A stretch of DNA of 64,000 nt, taken from NCBI GenBank assembly GCA_003049485.1, contig PYST01000027.1:145418-209417 (forward strand), in the 5' to 3' direction. Below the pieces are notes generated by a model. That model did no database searches, was not told the DNA's origin, and saw only the letters and a program-made list of their open reading frames with translations. A program made the translations under genes and the position numbers. This document shows positions 51,540-61,923 of this stretch, piece by piece. The first letter of the stretch is position 1. Each line of letters starts with the position of its first letter. This DNA comes from Ophioceras dolichostomum (lineage: Eukaryota; Ascomycota; Sordariomycetes; Magnaporthales; Ophioceraceae).

Positions 51540-51675
51540 CCTACCACCCTATTCCGCTGCAACAGAAGCCAATGCAAGTGATGCGTGTGATATAAACACA
51601 GAGGCTGTCAACGAGGGGTTTTGGGGCGCAAAAGCGAAGTCGGCTGGCGGGGCGGGGCAGGAGTGCTCTCCCAAG

Positions 51676-51833
<158 letters not shown>

Positions 51834-52518
51834 ATCCCGAATATTCCATTGCCTAGGTACCTACCTACCTATAGTCGTATATAATAGACTTTTAGTCGAA
51901 GGCCGGTACAAAATGTCCCCTAGGTGAGTGGAAATCTTGCCGCCTTCGCCGCTATCAAGAAGAGGCAAGTCTCATACTCCGTAATAACACGGATTGTCGA
52001 ACAGAGCAAAACTCACACGCCTGAGCTTTAGTTCGGCGGCGAATTGACCAATGCCACCACTTATTCCTGCAGCCGAGCGTCAGTTCCTCGCCGTCCCTCA
52101 CACCGCCATCGGAGTTGGAGGCCTCGTTCGGTGGTAAGGCTGTACGGTTGGGCACTATCAATCTCTGTATGTAAGTACCTAGATAGGTAGGTATCGTAAT
52201 CCATCAATTCTTTCGCACGAGGAAAGGCTGAGCCTGCCCACCTCCCGTCCCTTGATGCTTTGTTTCGGGTGTTTCCAGCGTCAGAGGAAGTTGAAGTGAA
52301 ACAAACCCCGACAATAGCCAGCGGAATTACATACGTCCTGCAGCTCCTAACGTTTTCCCTCTCAGTGCCCTTCCGAGTGTTCGGCTATCGACTGTCGGCT
52401 GGATTCTGGCTCCGACGAACGAAGGACGTCGTGTACCAGCCGAGTGATAGATTTGTGAGTTTGCTCTTGCTCTTGCTTGATCCTTCGCGTGAACGAAGTT
52501 CAGTCCAGCTAGGCAGGT
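51834..52518. other. spacer upstream of the HET-domain gene
   Basis: No gene was seen. It contains ACCT repeats at 51854-51871 and the right copy of a diverged direct repeat (52341-52433). The promoter of the HET gene lies here. Confidence 0.4.
52341..52433 (+). repeat. diverged direct repeat, right copy
   Basis: Matches 50325-50401 from CTCCTAACG through GGACGTCGTGT. It is about 2 kb from the left copy, immediately upstream of the HET-domain gene. Confidence 0.75.
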
Positions 52519-53619
52519 ATGATGACATCGGGCTCACCAAACACCTTATATGGTCCCCAGGACCAAGATCCGGATGGATATCGGTACAGCTCCATTCCGG
52601 GAGACCGCCACATCCGCATCCTCGAGCTGCACCCAGGAGCAGGCAACGAGCCGCTGTCCGGAACCTTCTCAGTCGTTTCTCTGGACGACCTGACCACGAC
52701 CGACTTCAAAGCACTCTCGTACGTCTGGGGCGGTCCAGGTGAACATGAGCACGAGGACAAAATCCGCCTAGGCGGCGGCCAGAGCTTGAGGATCTGGCCT
52801 AACCTCAGAGACGCGCTGTATCATCTGCGCCATCAGTCGACCGCCCCACGGAGGCTGTGGATCGACGCCCTCTGCATCAACCGGTGCGACTCCTACGAGA
52901 GGTCTTTTCAGGTTAGCCTCATGGCCGACATCTACTCGCGCTGCCCCTCCGTTGTAGTCTGGCTCGGCATGCCCGGACCGCACTCGCAGCTCGGTCTGGA
53001 GTTCCTATCCTTTCTCTGCCACAGCAAGGCTCCCGTTGACGACGGCGACGAGCCACCGTGGAACCGCCTGCGCGGACAGAATATCGTGGCGGCACTCCGC
53101 GACATACTCGGAAGGGCGTACTTCTCGCGGCTCTGGATCGTGCAGGAGGCCGCCCTCGCGGGCCACATCAGGATGCAGGTGGGCCGTGAGTACATGGAGT
53201 GGTCCGCCGGCAGAGGTGGAGCAGCACAGCAGACGCGCAGGTTCCTAGCGCGCATCAAGCTGGCGGAGCTGTCGCCGTCGTGGCAGCACTCGTCCGTCCT
53301 GCACGGCGCCGACCTCCGGCCTATGCGCGAGCTGCTGGAGCAGAGCCTCGCGGCGGAGGCCAGGCGCAACGGCACCGTCGTCGTCCCCTCGCTGCTCGAC
53401 GTGGTGCACTCCATCCGCCAAAAAAATGTCTTCGATCCGCGCGACCGCATCTACGGCGTCATGAGCCTGGTCACCCCGGCCGAGGTCGCCGACCTCGTGC
53501 CGGACTACAATCTGACGTGGGAGGAGACGTACCGACGGTTTTTTGACTTGGTCGAGGGCCAGGTCTTGAGGGATCCGGAAATTACCGTCGAAGAAGTGAT
53601 GGGGAAGACGATCGATTGA
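52519..53619 (+). CDS. HET-domain (heterokaryon incompatibility) protein, short
   Basis: A single-exon frame of 366 residues. The HET domain runs from about residue 60 to 230: FKALSYVWG, then LWIDALCINRCDSYERSFQV, MADIYSRCPSVVVWLG and RAYFSRLWIVQE. A second conserved block is DPRDRIYGVMSLV. HET domains are TIR-like folds that trigger cell death on hyphal fusion between unlike strains; many copies have no known partner. Many HET proteins have 500-800 residues, so this one may be truncated: the stop comes 22 bases before a 5S-like copy. Either of two adjacent ATGs (52519, 52522) could start it. Its position next to an NLR and transposons fits an incompatibility-type island. Confidence 0.88.
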   Translation: MMTSGSPNTLYGPQDQDPDGYRYSSIPGDRHIRILELHPGAGNEPLSGTFSVVSLDDLTTTDFKALSYVWGGPGEHEHEDKIRLGGGQSLRIWPNLRDALYHLRHQSTAPRRLWIDALCINRCDSYERSFQVSLMADIYSRCPSVVVWLGMPGPHSQLGLEFLSFLCHSKAPVDDGDEPPWNRLRGQNIVAALRDILGRAYFSRLWIVQEAALAGHIRMQVGREYMEWSAGRGGAAQQTRRFLARIKLAELSPSWQHSSVLHGADLRPMRELLEQSLAAEARRNGTVVVPSLLDVVHSIRQKNVFDPRDRIYGVMSLVTPAEVADLVPDYNLTWEETYRRFFDLVEGQVLRDPEITVEEVMGKTID

Positions 53620-53640
53620 AAGAAGGGGGAAAAAAAAAAA

Positions 53641-53742
53641 CATACAACCCCAGGGATTCCCCAGTGGTCACCCACCTGAGTACTAGTCCGGCTGTCATAC
53701 GGATTAGTATTAGGAGAGCGGAGGGCCGAAAACGGGTGCTTT
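53641..53742 (-). rRNA. 5S rRNA-like copy, 5' part diverged
   Basis: On the minus strand the sequence contains CCGCTCTCC, then GACTAGTACTCAGGTGGGTG, ACCACTGGGGAATCCC and a terminal TTGTATG followed by a run of ten T. This matches the middle and 3' half of ascomycete 5S rRNA (internal promoter box C plus a Pol III terminator). The expected 5' end (ACATACGACC), which should pair with TTGTATG, is not found, so this is probably a 5S pseudogene or a relic. Dispersed 5S genes and pseudogenes are normal in Neurospora and relatives. Confidence 0.6.
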
Positions 53743-53759
53743 TGGATGCAAGAAATTGA

Positions 53760-54284
53760 TGCCAATTCTCCTTGTTGGTTCCATTGGACACACGCTGCAG
53801 CTATTCTATCAAGTGGGTGCCACTGGAAAACATGAGAGCCAACCATTTTATAACTGCGCTGCAACAGAAAAGACACCTTGTTCGGGAAGGAGGGTGGCAC
53901 CACCGTTTCGTTCCATGAACGTTTTATGGAGGAAACGGCAAAAATCCGTTCTACACTGCCACTATTATCATATGACCCGATTACCTGGTAAAAACTACTG
54001 TGGCCAGTACCGAACAATATGCCGGTTGCAACCCGCGAAACCGATCTGCTTGCATAAAACTGTACCCTCGCCATAATCGCCTCATTTTGCTCGGAAACCT
54101 TTCAACTATCCATTCCAAGTTCGATTTTTATTTAAAGTCGACTTCGGCTCTCATCATTGAACGGTCAAGATCCGCTTACCTTTCCGCGTCAACCCTCGCA
54201 CCCGCTTACTCGCTCTACCGCGCTTTCAATACGCTGTCCCTCTCTTTAGTCCGAAGGCACCTTTTGTGACGACCATACGGAACG
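53760..54284. other. spacer between the 5S-like copy and the LTR-like repeat
   Basis: AT-richer DNA with no gene recognised. It may be degraded transposon sequence. Confidence 0.35.
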
Positions 54285-54568
54285 TGTTGGAAGGCCCAGG
54301 TAGAAAGCGATTGCACACGTGCGGTATGAGAGGGGGTTGCCAAAGCAGGTTCAATTGTTCATGTGTTCTAAGCTAGGTTCTATGGAAGAGACAGAGGGAG
54401 AGTCCTTCTCCTTAAGTACAGAGAGAGGTGGAAGGTCGATGACGTTACTAAGGCAATCGTTAACGTAGTCGTTGACGTTGTAACTTGGCCAGAGCCTCGT
54501 GGTCACTCGAGGCTTTGCGGTCAACAACTCTGATGATTGGTGATCATCAGTCAATACAATCAATAATA
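54285..54568 (+). repeat. LTR-like dispersed repeat, left copy
   Basis: The sequence starts TGTTGGAAGGCCCAGGTAGA and matches 63630-63890 in the same orientation, at high identity apart from an insertion of about 25 bp near 54441-54466. The TG start and lack of coding sequence suggest a solo LTR. A Fot1/pogo element begins 10 bp after the matching part, so it may have inserted into this repeat. Confidence 0.7.
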
Positions 54569-54578
54569 ACTGACAATA

Positions 54579-54627
54579 ACGTGGACCACGATTACCCTGC
54601 GCACACGATTACCCTGCGCACTTTCCG
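54579..54627 (+). repeat. terminal inverted repeat, left
   Basis: 49 bp, identical to the reverse complement of 56531-56579. It starts ACGTGGACC and contains a 17-bp segment (CACGATTACCCTGCGCA) twice in tandem, possibly two transposase-binding sites. Confidence 0.95.
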
Positions 54628-55604
54628 CGTATACGCACAACTCCTGGCCCAATTGCTCTGCAACAACACATTAAATTCAATCGGACTCTACATAGCTATC
54701 TTCGTCTGACGTCTCTTCGACCTCCTGACAAGTTCGTACATTATGGCCGGTCTTGCCGCAATTGCCACAACGCCGCTGAGTCGCCGGCCCGGCCTCCGCA
54801 TCACCACCCTCCTCCGACATTTTTTGTCGCTTCGACCCCTTTCCCTCCTTTGCAGCGATCAAAACCTGGGCCTCTTCTGGATTAAGTGACCCGCCATCCT
54901 GGAGACGTGTCCGCTTAGCCCTCCGGCGCTTTGAAAGGGCTTCGTTGGCCTTCCGAAGGGTTCGGAGCTCTTCGCGCATCAAAGTCATCTGATGCGCCAT
55001 CTGCTCTGAACCTTTCGCCAACTGCTTTACAGCCGAGAACAAAGTGGTTGGGGAGCTTCCCTGATGGGCTGCGATCCGTCTTCGCACATGTGTAGACTGC
55101 GAAATGGTCTCGGCGGCGGTATGCGGCGTCTGAGAGACCCAGACGTCGGCCTCAACAGGAGGAGGGCCAGTTGGTGTTGGCGTCCGTAGCTTGATATCAA
55201 GCTTTGAAATGACAGCTTGAGGGTTGAAAGGGACTAAGCCAGCACCTCGGAATCCCCCTAGGATGTTCGACTCGGTCATTGTGTTGTTGTGGGCGGCTTT
55301 AAACGCGATGAGGAACTCGACCTTGGTGATGTGGTCGATGCTGGCCTTAATGAAGTCCTCAAGTTCCTTGCCGTACATGCGCTTCAGCACGCTAAAACAA
55401 CCGACATCCAAAGGCTGGGTAAGATGTGAAGAATGGGCAGGAAGACAGAGGGTAATAATGGCATGGTTCTTGCAGTATTCCTGGAACTCTGCAGAGAGGT
55501 GGCTTTCATGGCCGTCGAGGACGATCATACGATATGCGCCCTTCCGCCGGGCATCTGTGTGCTTGTGGAAATGCTGAATCCAATCCAGGCCTGTCTTATT
55601 GTCG

Positions 55605-55822
55605 GTCCAGCCGTTTGGCGAAGTTTTGATCCGCCAGGTGTCGGGAATGTCTGTCTCGGTGTACCAAGAGGCGAGGTGGTGTTTTCCCTGGAGGATCAAA
55701 TATGGGGGCACCNAGTCCAGCCGTTTAGCGAAGTTTTGATCCGCCAGGTGTCGGGAATGTCTGCCTCGGTATACCAAGAGGCGAGGTGGTGTTTTCCCTG
55801 GAGGATCAAATACGGGGGTACC
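55605..55822. other. scaffold join: 108-bp overlap left unmerged around an N
   Basis: The 108 bp at 55605-55712 are repeated at 55715-55822, with N at 55713. The copies differ at five positions, all transitions (G/A or C/T). This looks like two contigs, perhaps from different copies of the transposon, joined without merging. Confidence 0.9.
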
Positions 55823-56254
55823 ACAAAGCCGTCGCTGCTAACGCACTCGATTGCTGTAGCCCATTCCCGATTGCCGGCCTGAAGATGCTTGCGTCTGCCC
55901 TCTCGATTGGCACCAGTGACAACCATTCCGCTGCAGATAACGCCCATCATGAAGCCCGTCTCGTCGAAGTTGTAGAAGTCCCCGTCTTGGATCCCGTACT
56001 TCGCCCGCATATTGTCAACCAGCCGAAACCACGCGTTTAAAAGCTCAGGATCTTCGCAGAGGGCCCTCTGCTTATCGTAGCCACGCGAAAGACGCGTCCG
56101 AAGCTCAGGGCAGCCTTGTACAAAGCGTTGCGCCCAGTTGACGCCGGTCGGTTTCGCGTGACGCGTCGCGCGAAGAAGATCGGCCATATCTTTCACCCCA
56201 GCGATCCGGGGCGGAAATCCTCGCGAATCTAGGTCGAGTACGTATCGAATAAGT

Positions 56255-56310
56255 GTCTCTTCTTCGGACGGTGTCAATTGGNGGTCTCTTCTTCGGAGGG
56301 TGTCAATTGG
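56255..56310. other. scaffold join: 27-bp overlap left unmerged around an N
   Basis: The 27 bp at 56255-56281 recur at 56284-56310 with one C/G difference; N lies at 56282. Same kind of join as at 55713. Confidence 0.85.
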
Positions 56311-56530
56311 TGTCGGCCGTGGCGTCTCTCTGCGAGAGAGCTTGTACCCTTCATTCGGAGGCGGATTGAGCTCTCTGGGACGTCGTACGTCTTTGCAGCG
56401 CGTCGGATGGACATTCTTTGGGTCGTACGGATAGCTTCGATGGCAAGGATGATTCTGCTTTCTTTTGTGAGGGCAGACATTCTGCGTATGCGCGGAAGGA
56501 GTGAATCGCGTGCAAAGGTGGTGGTACAGA

Positions 56531-56579
56531 CGGAAAGTGCGCAGGGTAATCGTGTGCGCAGGGTAATCGTGGTCCACGT
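56531..56579 (-). repeat. terminal inverted repeat, right
   Basis: 49 bp, exact reverse complement of 54579-54627, followed by TA at 56580-56581. Confidence 0.95.
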
Positions 56580-56581
56580 TA

Positions 56582-56975
56582 GAGTTATCTCGTAAGGTGG
56601 CAAATTTGGTATTTAGCAAGTTAGTGCTCCTAGCGCTTCCTAATCAACGTTGCATAAGATTGCGAAGCTTTTACAATAAACTAACTATCAAGGGTCGAAC
56701 AAGGAGAAGAGAAAGAGACGTTGTTGTGCCTTGAAGAGGCCTAAACTAGAATAGAGATCGGCGAGTGAACTAAGTTGTGAGTCGTGATCACGTGACATGG
56801 CCCCATCATGTGATATGACCCCACATCCTGCGATCTGTACATCTTACGATCTGTGCCCGTGACACTAACTGATGACAATTTGCATGAAATCAGACAATAT
56901 AAATTAACAGCATCCCCTACGACCTTAATGGGCAAAGAGAAGAAAAAAATATATGATAAAATTGTAGACCCGCTA
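56582..56975. other. spacer between the transposon and the NLR 3' end
   Basis: AT-rich, no gene. It holds the NLR 3' UTR and could contain the rest of the LTR-like repeat if Fot1 split it. A TGATCACGTGACATGG-type palindrome lies near 56786-56800. Confidence 0.35.
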
Positions 56976-59900
56976 TCATTCCGTAAATCTTAGAAGCAAA
57001 ACACGTCCTGATGAGCACCCAATAGCAATTGATGACCCTGAGATAGCTGATTTTACTGCCCGATACTCGTGCGGCAACCATAACCAATTCTCTGACTCAC
57101 GTACAATCCAAGCTCCGTCGCTGCTGATTCCATAACCCTGGCGTGGGCTGTTCTGCTTTGATGATCCAATAAGCAGGAGACTAGAATTCGCCTGATTGAT
57201 TTTAAACGTGCCGATTTCAGTCATTAGACAAGACCTAGTAGCATCAAATTCGAGGTTGACCAGAGACATGCCGACATCGAGTGTCTGCCTCTCTTGGCCC
57301 GTGGCCGCGTCCCAGATCTTGACGGTATTGTCGGACGAGCCCGACGCCACCAGCCGGCCGTCGGGAGAGAACGCGACCGACCGGACCGAGGCCTTATGGC
57401 CCTCCAGCGTCTGCCTCTCTTGGCCCGTGGCCGCGTCCCAGATCTTGACGGTATTGTCGTCCAAGCTCGACGCCACCAGCTGGCTATCGGGAGAGAACGC
57501 GACCGACCGGACCGAGCCCATATGGCCCTCCAGCGTCTGCCTCTCTTGGCCCGTGGCCGCGTCCCAGATCTTGACGGTATTGTCGGACGAGCTCGACGCC
57601 ACCAGCTGGCTGTCGGGAGAGAACGCGACCGACCAGACCGAGCCCTTATGGCCCTCCAATGTCTGCCTCTCTTGGCCCGTGGCCGCGTCCCAGATCTTGA
57701 CGGTATTGTCGTACGAGCTCGACGCCACCAGCTGGCTGTCGGGAGAGAACGCGACCAACCAGACCGAGCCCTTATGGTCCTCCAGCATCTGCCTCTCTTG
57801 GCCCGTGGCCACGTCCCAGATCTTGACGGTATTGTCGTCCGAGCTCGACGCCACCAGCTGGCCGTCGGGAGAGAACGCGACCGACCGGACCGAGCCCTTA
57901 TGTCCCTCCAGCGTCTGCCTCTCTTGGCTCGTGGCCGCGTCCCAGATCTTGACGGTATCGTCGTACGAGCTCGACGCCACCAGCCGGCCGTCGGGAGAGA
58001 ACGCGACCGACTGGACCCAGCCCGTGTGGCCCTCCAGCGTCTGCCTCTCTTGGCCCGTGGCCGCGTCCCAGATCTTGACGGTATTGTCGTACGAGCTCGA
58101 CGCCACCAGCCGGCCGTCGGGAGAGAACGCGACCGACTGGACCCAGCTTGTGTGGCCCTCCAGCGTCTGCCTCTCTTGGCCCGTAGCCGCGTCCCAGATC
58201 TTGACGGTATTGTCGTCCGAGCCTGACGCCACCAGCCGGCCGTCGGGAGAGAACGCGACTGACCAGACCGACTCCGTGTGGCCCTCCAGCGTCTGCCTCT
58301 CTTGGCCCGTGGCCGTGTTCCAGATCTTGACGGTATTGTCGTACGAGCTTGACGCCACCAGCCGGCCGTCGGGTGAGAATGCGACCGACCAGACCGAGCT
58401 CGTGTGGCCCTCCAGCGTCTGCCTCTCTTGGCCCGTAGCTGCGTCCCAGATCTTGACGGTATTGTCAGACGAGCTCGACGCCACCAGCTGGCTGTCGGGA
58501 GAGAACGCGACCGACCGGACCGAGCCCTTATGGCCCTCCAGCGTCTGCCTCTCTTGGCCCGTGGCCGCGTCCCAGATCTTGACGGTCTTGTCGGACGAGC
58601 CCGATGCCACCAGCCGGCCGTCGAGAGAGAACGCGACCGACTGGACCCAGCTCGTGTGGCCCTCTAGTGTCCGTAAGCAGGCGCTCCACAGGTCTCTCAC
58701 TACCGGTTTTAGTGAAATTCTGCATAGGCCATCTTGTTTAAACAGAGATCTTATGACACTGTGATTCGGGCTGAAAATAAGGCCAGAAGCGTAAAGCTGA
58801 AGGGGATATTTTTCTACTACCGATCCGAATTCAGTGATAAACCGCCTTGCATCGTGGACTGGGTCGTTTAGTCGAGGTAGCAGCCGCTTCTAAATAGTAA
58901 TATCAGTACGCTTGAGAACAAAACAAAGATTTGAAAGAATAATTTGAACTTACTTGGCTTTTCAAAAGCTCATCCAGTTTGGCCAAAGACTTGACTCCAT
59001 GTGGAATTTCTCCGAGAAGGCTCAATGCCTCAAACCAGTAGAGGACTTTTTCCCGAATGAAGATATGGACCTCCTGGAGATGGTCGACAACATCCTGACT
59101 GTCACACAGATGATCGACCCAATAGACACACGAGTAGGCTGCTTCAACCAAGGGATCTCGGACCGCCAGTTGGGTGGAGTCGATGAAGGTTCCCGGTGCG
59201 CGCAAGTTATACATGTCTCGCTTTAGACTTTGTGACATACACTCGATCGACCGAGACAGGACCAGCCGGTGCCCGTCAGCGTATCCGGCGGGGAAAATCC
59301 GGAGCAGGATCCCTGAGGCCCTTGGGTCCGCGACGAGGTAGTCTTTTGCCGACTGGTGGACAAAGTAGACGGCTTCGTCCTTCTCACTTATGGTGAAAAC
59401 ACCACAGTGCTTCACAATCTCCTCGTGTGCCGCCACTGCGGGCAGTGCGGCTAGGGTTACCAGTTCCGACAACCGGAGCGGGCGGTATGCATTGACGACG
59501 ACGATAAGGACTTGTTTGCAGTGATCGGCGTCGTCTAGTTCTTCGATGCGGCGCATCATCTGCTCGTACACCTCATTCAGTTTTGATGGCATTTCCTGAA
59601 CGCGTTTGACGATTTTGTCCAGGCCGCATTTTTCGGTTTCGATCTGCTTGCAGACAAGAGCCACCCATAGGAAAGTTCCATCAGCCTTTTCACGGAAGAT
59701 TTTGACGACGTCGTCTAGGATCTTCCGCTGCATTTCCAAGACTTTCGGAGTTTTTGTCGTAGAGGTCTTGTTTAAATACCTCTCAGTAAGGTCTAACATC
59801 TTATAGTTGATGTAGATTTCGACAGCGTTCCTCACGGCCTCGGTGTTCAGCTCAAGGCAAAGAGGAGTGTTCTTCGTTCGTCCATCAATAATATACTCAA

Positions 59901-60854
59901 TGCTAGGCTCGTTCCTGCTCGACACGAGCCATTTCACTTTTGGATTCTTTGTTGATTCCGAGATCAACTCGATAAGCTGCTTCACCCCGGGCTCGGTGCT
60001 TTTGCACTCGTCGATGGCGTCGATGATGAAGAACGCTTCCCCGAAAGCTTCGTCAGCGAGAATGTTGAGAAGGACTTCTCGGAGGCCATAGAAAGCGGTT
60101 GGCCCGTCAAAAGGCTTCTTCCCGAGGTCTTCGAACCTCGCCACCAGGTGGTGCAAAAGAGCCTTTTGCTGTCGTAAAAGCATCCATATCAGGCCCCGGA
60201 CCACAGACGTCGCCGTATTGAGGCTGTCGTTCGTGCCCTGACAGAAGAAGTATGACAAGAGCGTAGAGCTGGGACGCGTTTTGAGGCGCTTTTGGATCTC
60301 GCGGATGATGCCTATGAGCAGCATCGTCTTCCCCTTCCCGGCATCGCCCTTGATCCATAGGAGGGTTCCCATTTCGCCGTGGTCCCAGTTGACGAACTTC
60401 TTGTACTGCTCGGTATCGAGAATCCACTTGTATGAGTCCTTCAGTAGTTTATCCTTCCGCTCTTGGAGGGATTCGAGTTCCGTCGCCATGTCTGCGACGT
60501 ACAGATCATTCCAGATCTCGTCCGCTCGGGCTTCTACATTCTATATGTTAGAGCCGCTGAGATCTAGAAGAATTTTTAACACCAGAGGAGTAAAACAAAC
60601 ATTACTTACTAGGGGCTGGAGTGACATAGTTGAACGTCTGGGGCCCATGGAAAATGCCTTGAGCGCCTTGGTTACTGGCATGGTTGTTGAAGTCCTGTTG
60701 GACAGCCGGAGGAGAGTCTAAACCGTGAGAAGGAATATGTCAACGCGATCACGGTTAATCATTTTCTACTCTATTAAGCCTTCTATCACCAAAGATAGCA
60801 TAAAAAGGGGTCGAACTTGGCCAAGAGGACGGACTCACTGGAGACTGATGACAT
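56976..60854 (-). CDS. NACHT-WD40 NLR with N-terminal amyloid-like motif
   Basis: Four exons: 60854-60839, 60717-60610, 60533-58954 and 58889-56976 (1,205 residues). Residues 1-10 are MSSVSNSPPA. Residues 11-36 form an Asn/Gln/Gly-rich motif (VQQDFNNHASNQG, then IFHGPQTFNY) shared with the C-terminus of the neighbouring PNP protein. The NACHT domain follows, with Walker A GDAGKGKT (104-111) and Walker B FIIDAID (210-216), preceded by KDSYKWIL. A helical linker (YPLQLYASGLIFSPNHSVIRSLF) leads to 11 WD40 repeats of 42 residues (643-1104) and a degenerate twelfth. This is the HET-E/HNWD/NWD2 type of fungal NLR: WD40 ligand sensing, NACHT oligomerisation, N-terminal signal output. The two small 5' exons were placed from GT-AG sites and phase; they give one open frame. 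No defect is visible. Confidence 0.92.
57282..58667 (-). repeat. 11 near-identical 126-bp WD40 repeats
   Basis: Each 42-residue unit begins LEGH and ends with ATGQERQT or a close variant. Differences concentrate at a few positions: after LEGH (TSWVQ, KGSVR, TSSVW, TESVW, KASVR), the DGR/DSQ pair, and SGS/SSS/SSY before D-N-T-V-K-I-W. The high DNA identity means that repeat number may vary between strains or be mis-assembled. Confidence 0.95.
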
Positions 60855-61645
60855 GGCTTGTTGACCGCGATCGATTAGATGCGTTGTCTGTGGTACCTCC
60901 CCAGCCAGACACCGAGCAGCTCGGGGCACAAACGACGGCTTGGATTCGCCATGCGGCATGGACCGGGGGCGGTCGTCGAGGCTCGGGTCGTGGAAAGGGA
61001 CGCTCCCTCCAACAGCCTCGCCGTCCGCGTCGATTGCCTTGGGCTCCTCGCGGTGTTAGAACTCAGGCAGGGGGTCATATTTGCTCCGGCGACAGACTGA
61101 ATAAGGTGTAACTGCTGGAAGTTGGGCCAGCATGCGGTTGCGGGAACTTTTGGAAGGTAAAACCACAGTAAACAATATGACCCGGAATATAGAAAGGTAA
61201 ATACGGTACAGTATGGGAGATAGGAAACTGCAGGAGATAGGAAACTACAGGGGATAGGAGAGCGCAAGAACAAGTCCAGGCATGAATGGCGTAGGTGCCT
61301 AGTCCTCCCGGGCCCGGCAGGCTGGCCAGCAAGCTGACCACCCTTAATGTGCACCACGATGGCTGCATGGCAAGCATGGCCAGTCTGATAGCCAATCGAT
61401 CTTTCAGGCCAGGCTGTGCCAGTGCTTCCCCCCGATGTAACTCTGCAGCTGATTAATCCTCAGCAGCGCCATTCAGCAGCGCCAAGCCAATCATCTAGGA
61501 TATTGGTTGTCTTTTTGCTACAGAGGGTAACCGGTGAGAGAAGGACGCAATGTAAGTCAATATCTTCTAGATATCTTAACTTATCGCTACCGAAAGGGGC
61601 TGTGTTAAGTGCTCAGCAGAGGCGAGGGGCGGCTGCTTTGTTATG

Positions 61646-61759
61646 TGCCTACAACCAATTATAGTGGTTATCCCACCACCATCACTCGAGAAAGTGCAGG
61701 AATCCTTCCATCCAAATGAGAAATACAGCCTTTTCATATCCCCTTTATCCCCCTCTCCT
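61646..61759. repeat. direct repeat, copy 1, in the NLR-PNP intergenic region
   Basis: Shares CAACCA, CCCACCACCA, AGGAATCCTTCC and the pyrimidine-rich end with 61807-61923; many transitions separate the copies. Confidence 0.75.
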
Positions 61760-61806
61760 TCTTGTCCTCATACTCTTCTGGGACGGAGGCCGGCTGGAAC
61801 GGTATG

Positions 61807-61923
61807 GGTCTGCAACCAGTCGTGCTCTGTATCCCCCCACCACCACCCGAGAGAATACAGGAATCCTTCCTTCCAGATAGGAAACGCTGCCTGGTCATGT
61901 CCCCTCCACCTCTCCCCCTCTCC
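61807..61923. repeat. direct repeat, copy 2, in the NLR-PNP intergenic region
   Basis: Diverged copy of 61646-61759, about 160 bp downstream in the same orientation. Confidence 0.75.

Larger units (their letters stand above)
54677..56480 (-). pseudogene. Fot1/pogo transposase (DDE), interrupted by scaffold joins
   Basis: The reading starts near 56480 (MSALTKESRIILAIEAIR) and ends at the stop at 54677-54679. In order: a psq/CENP-B-like helix-turn-helix (RRAAKTYDVPESSIRLRMKG), a second DNA-binding helix set (VNWAQRFVQGCPELRTRLSR), the DDE_1 catalytic core with NFDETGF, MIVLDGHESH and QPLDVGCF supplying the three acidic residues, then a coiled coil and a C-terminal CCHC zinc knuckle (CGNCGKTGHNVRTC). 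The zinc knuckle is a less common addition. The frame is broken only at the two N positions, which look like assembly joins, so the real copy may be intact. Confidence 0.85.
54579..56579 (-). mobile_element. Fot1/pogo-type DNA transposon
   Basis: Both ends carry a perfect 49-bp terminal inverted repeat (54579-54627 and 56531-56579) flanked by TA on each side (54577-54578, 56580-56581), the target duplication of Tc1/mariner elements. The sequence inside encodes a pogo-type transposase on the minus strand. The apparent length of 2,001 bp includes two scaffold joins (N at 55713 and 56282), each with duplicated sequence on both sides, so the true element is about 1.86 kb, as for Fot1 of Fusarium. 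Confidence 0.93.

Noticed and set aside
57294..58226. 310-residue plus-strand open frame with repeated RLPLLARGRVPDLDG units
   Set aside because: Another shadow frame of the same WD40 array.
57196..58764. 522-residue plus-strand open frame with repeated SVCLSWPVAASQILTVL units
   Set aside because: It is the mirror of the WD40 repeat array on the other strand; the periodicity comes from the DNA repeats.
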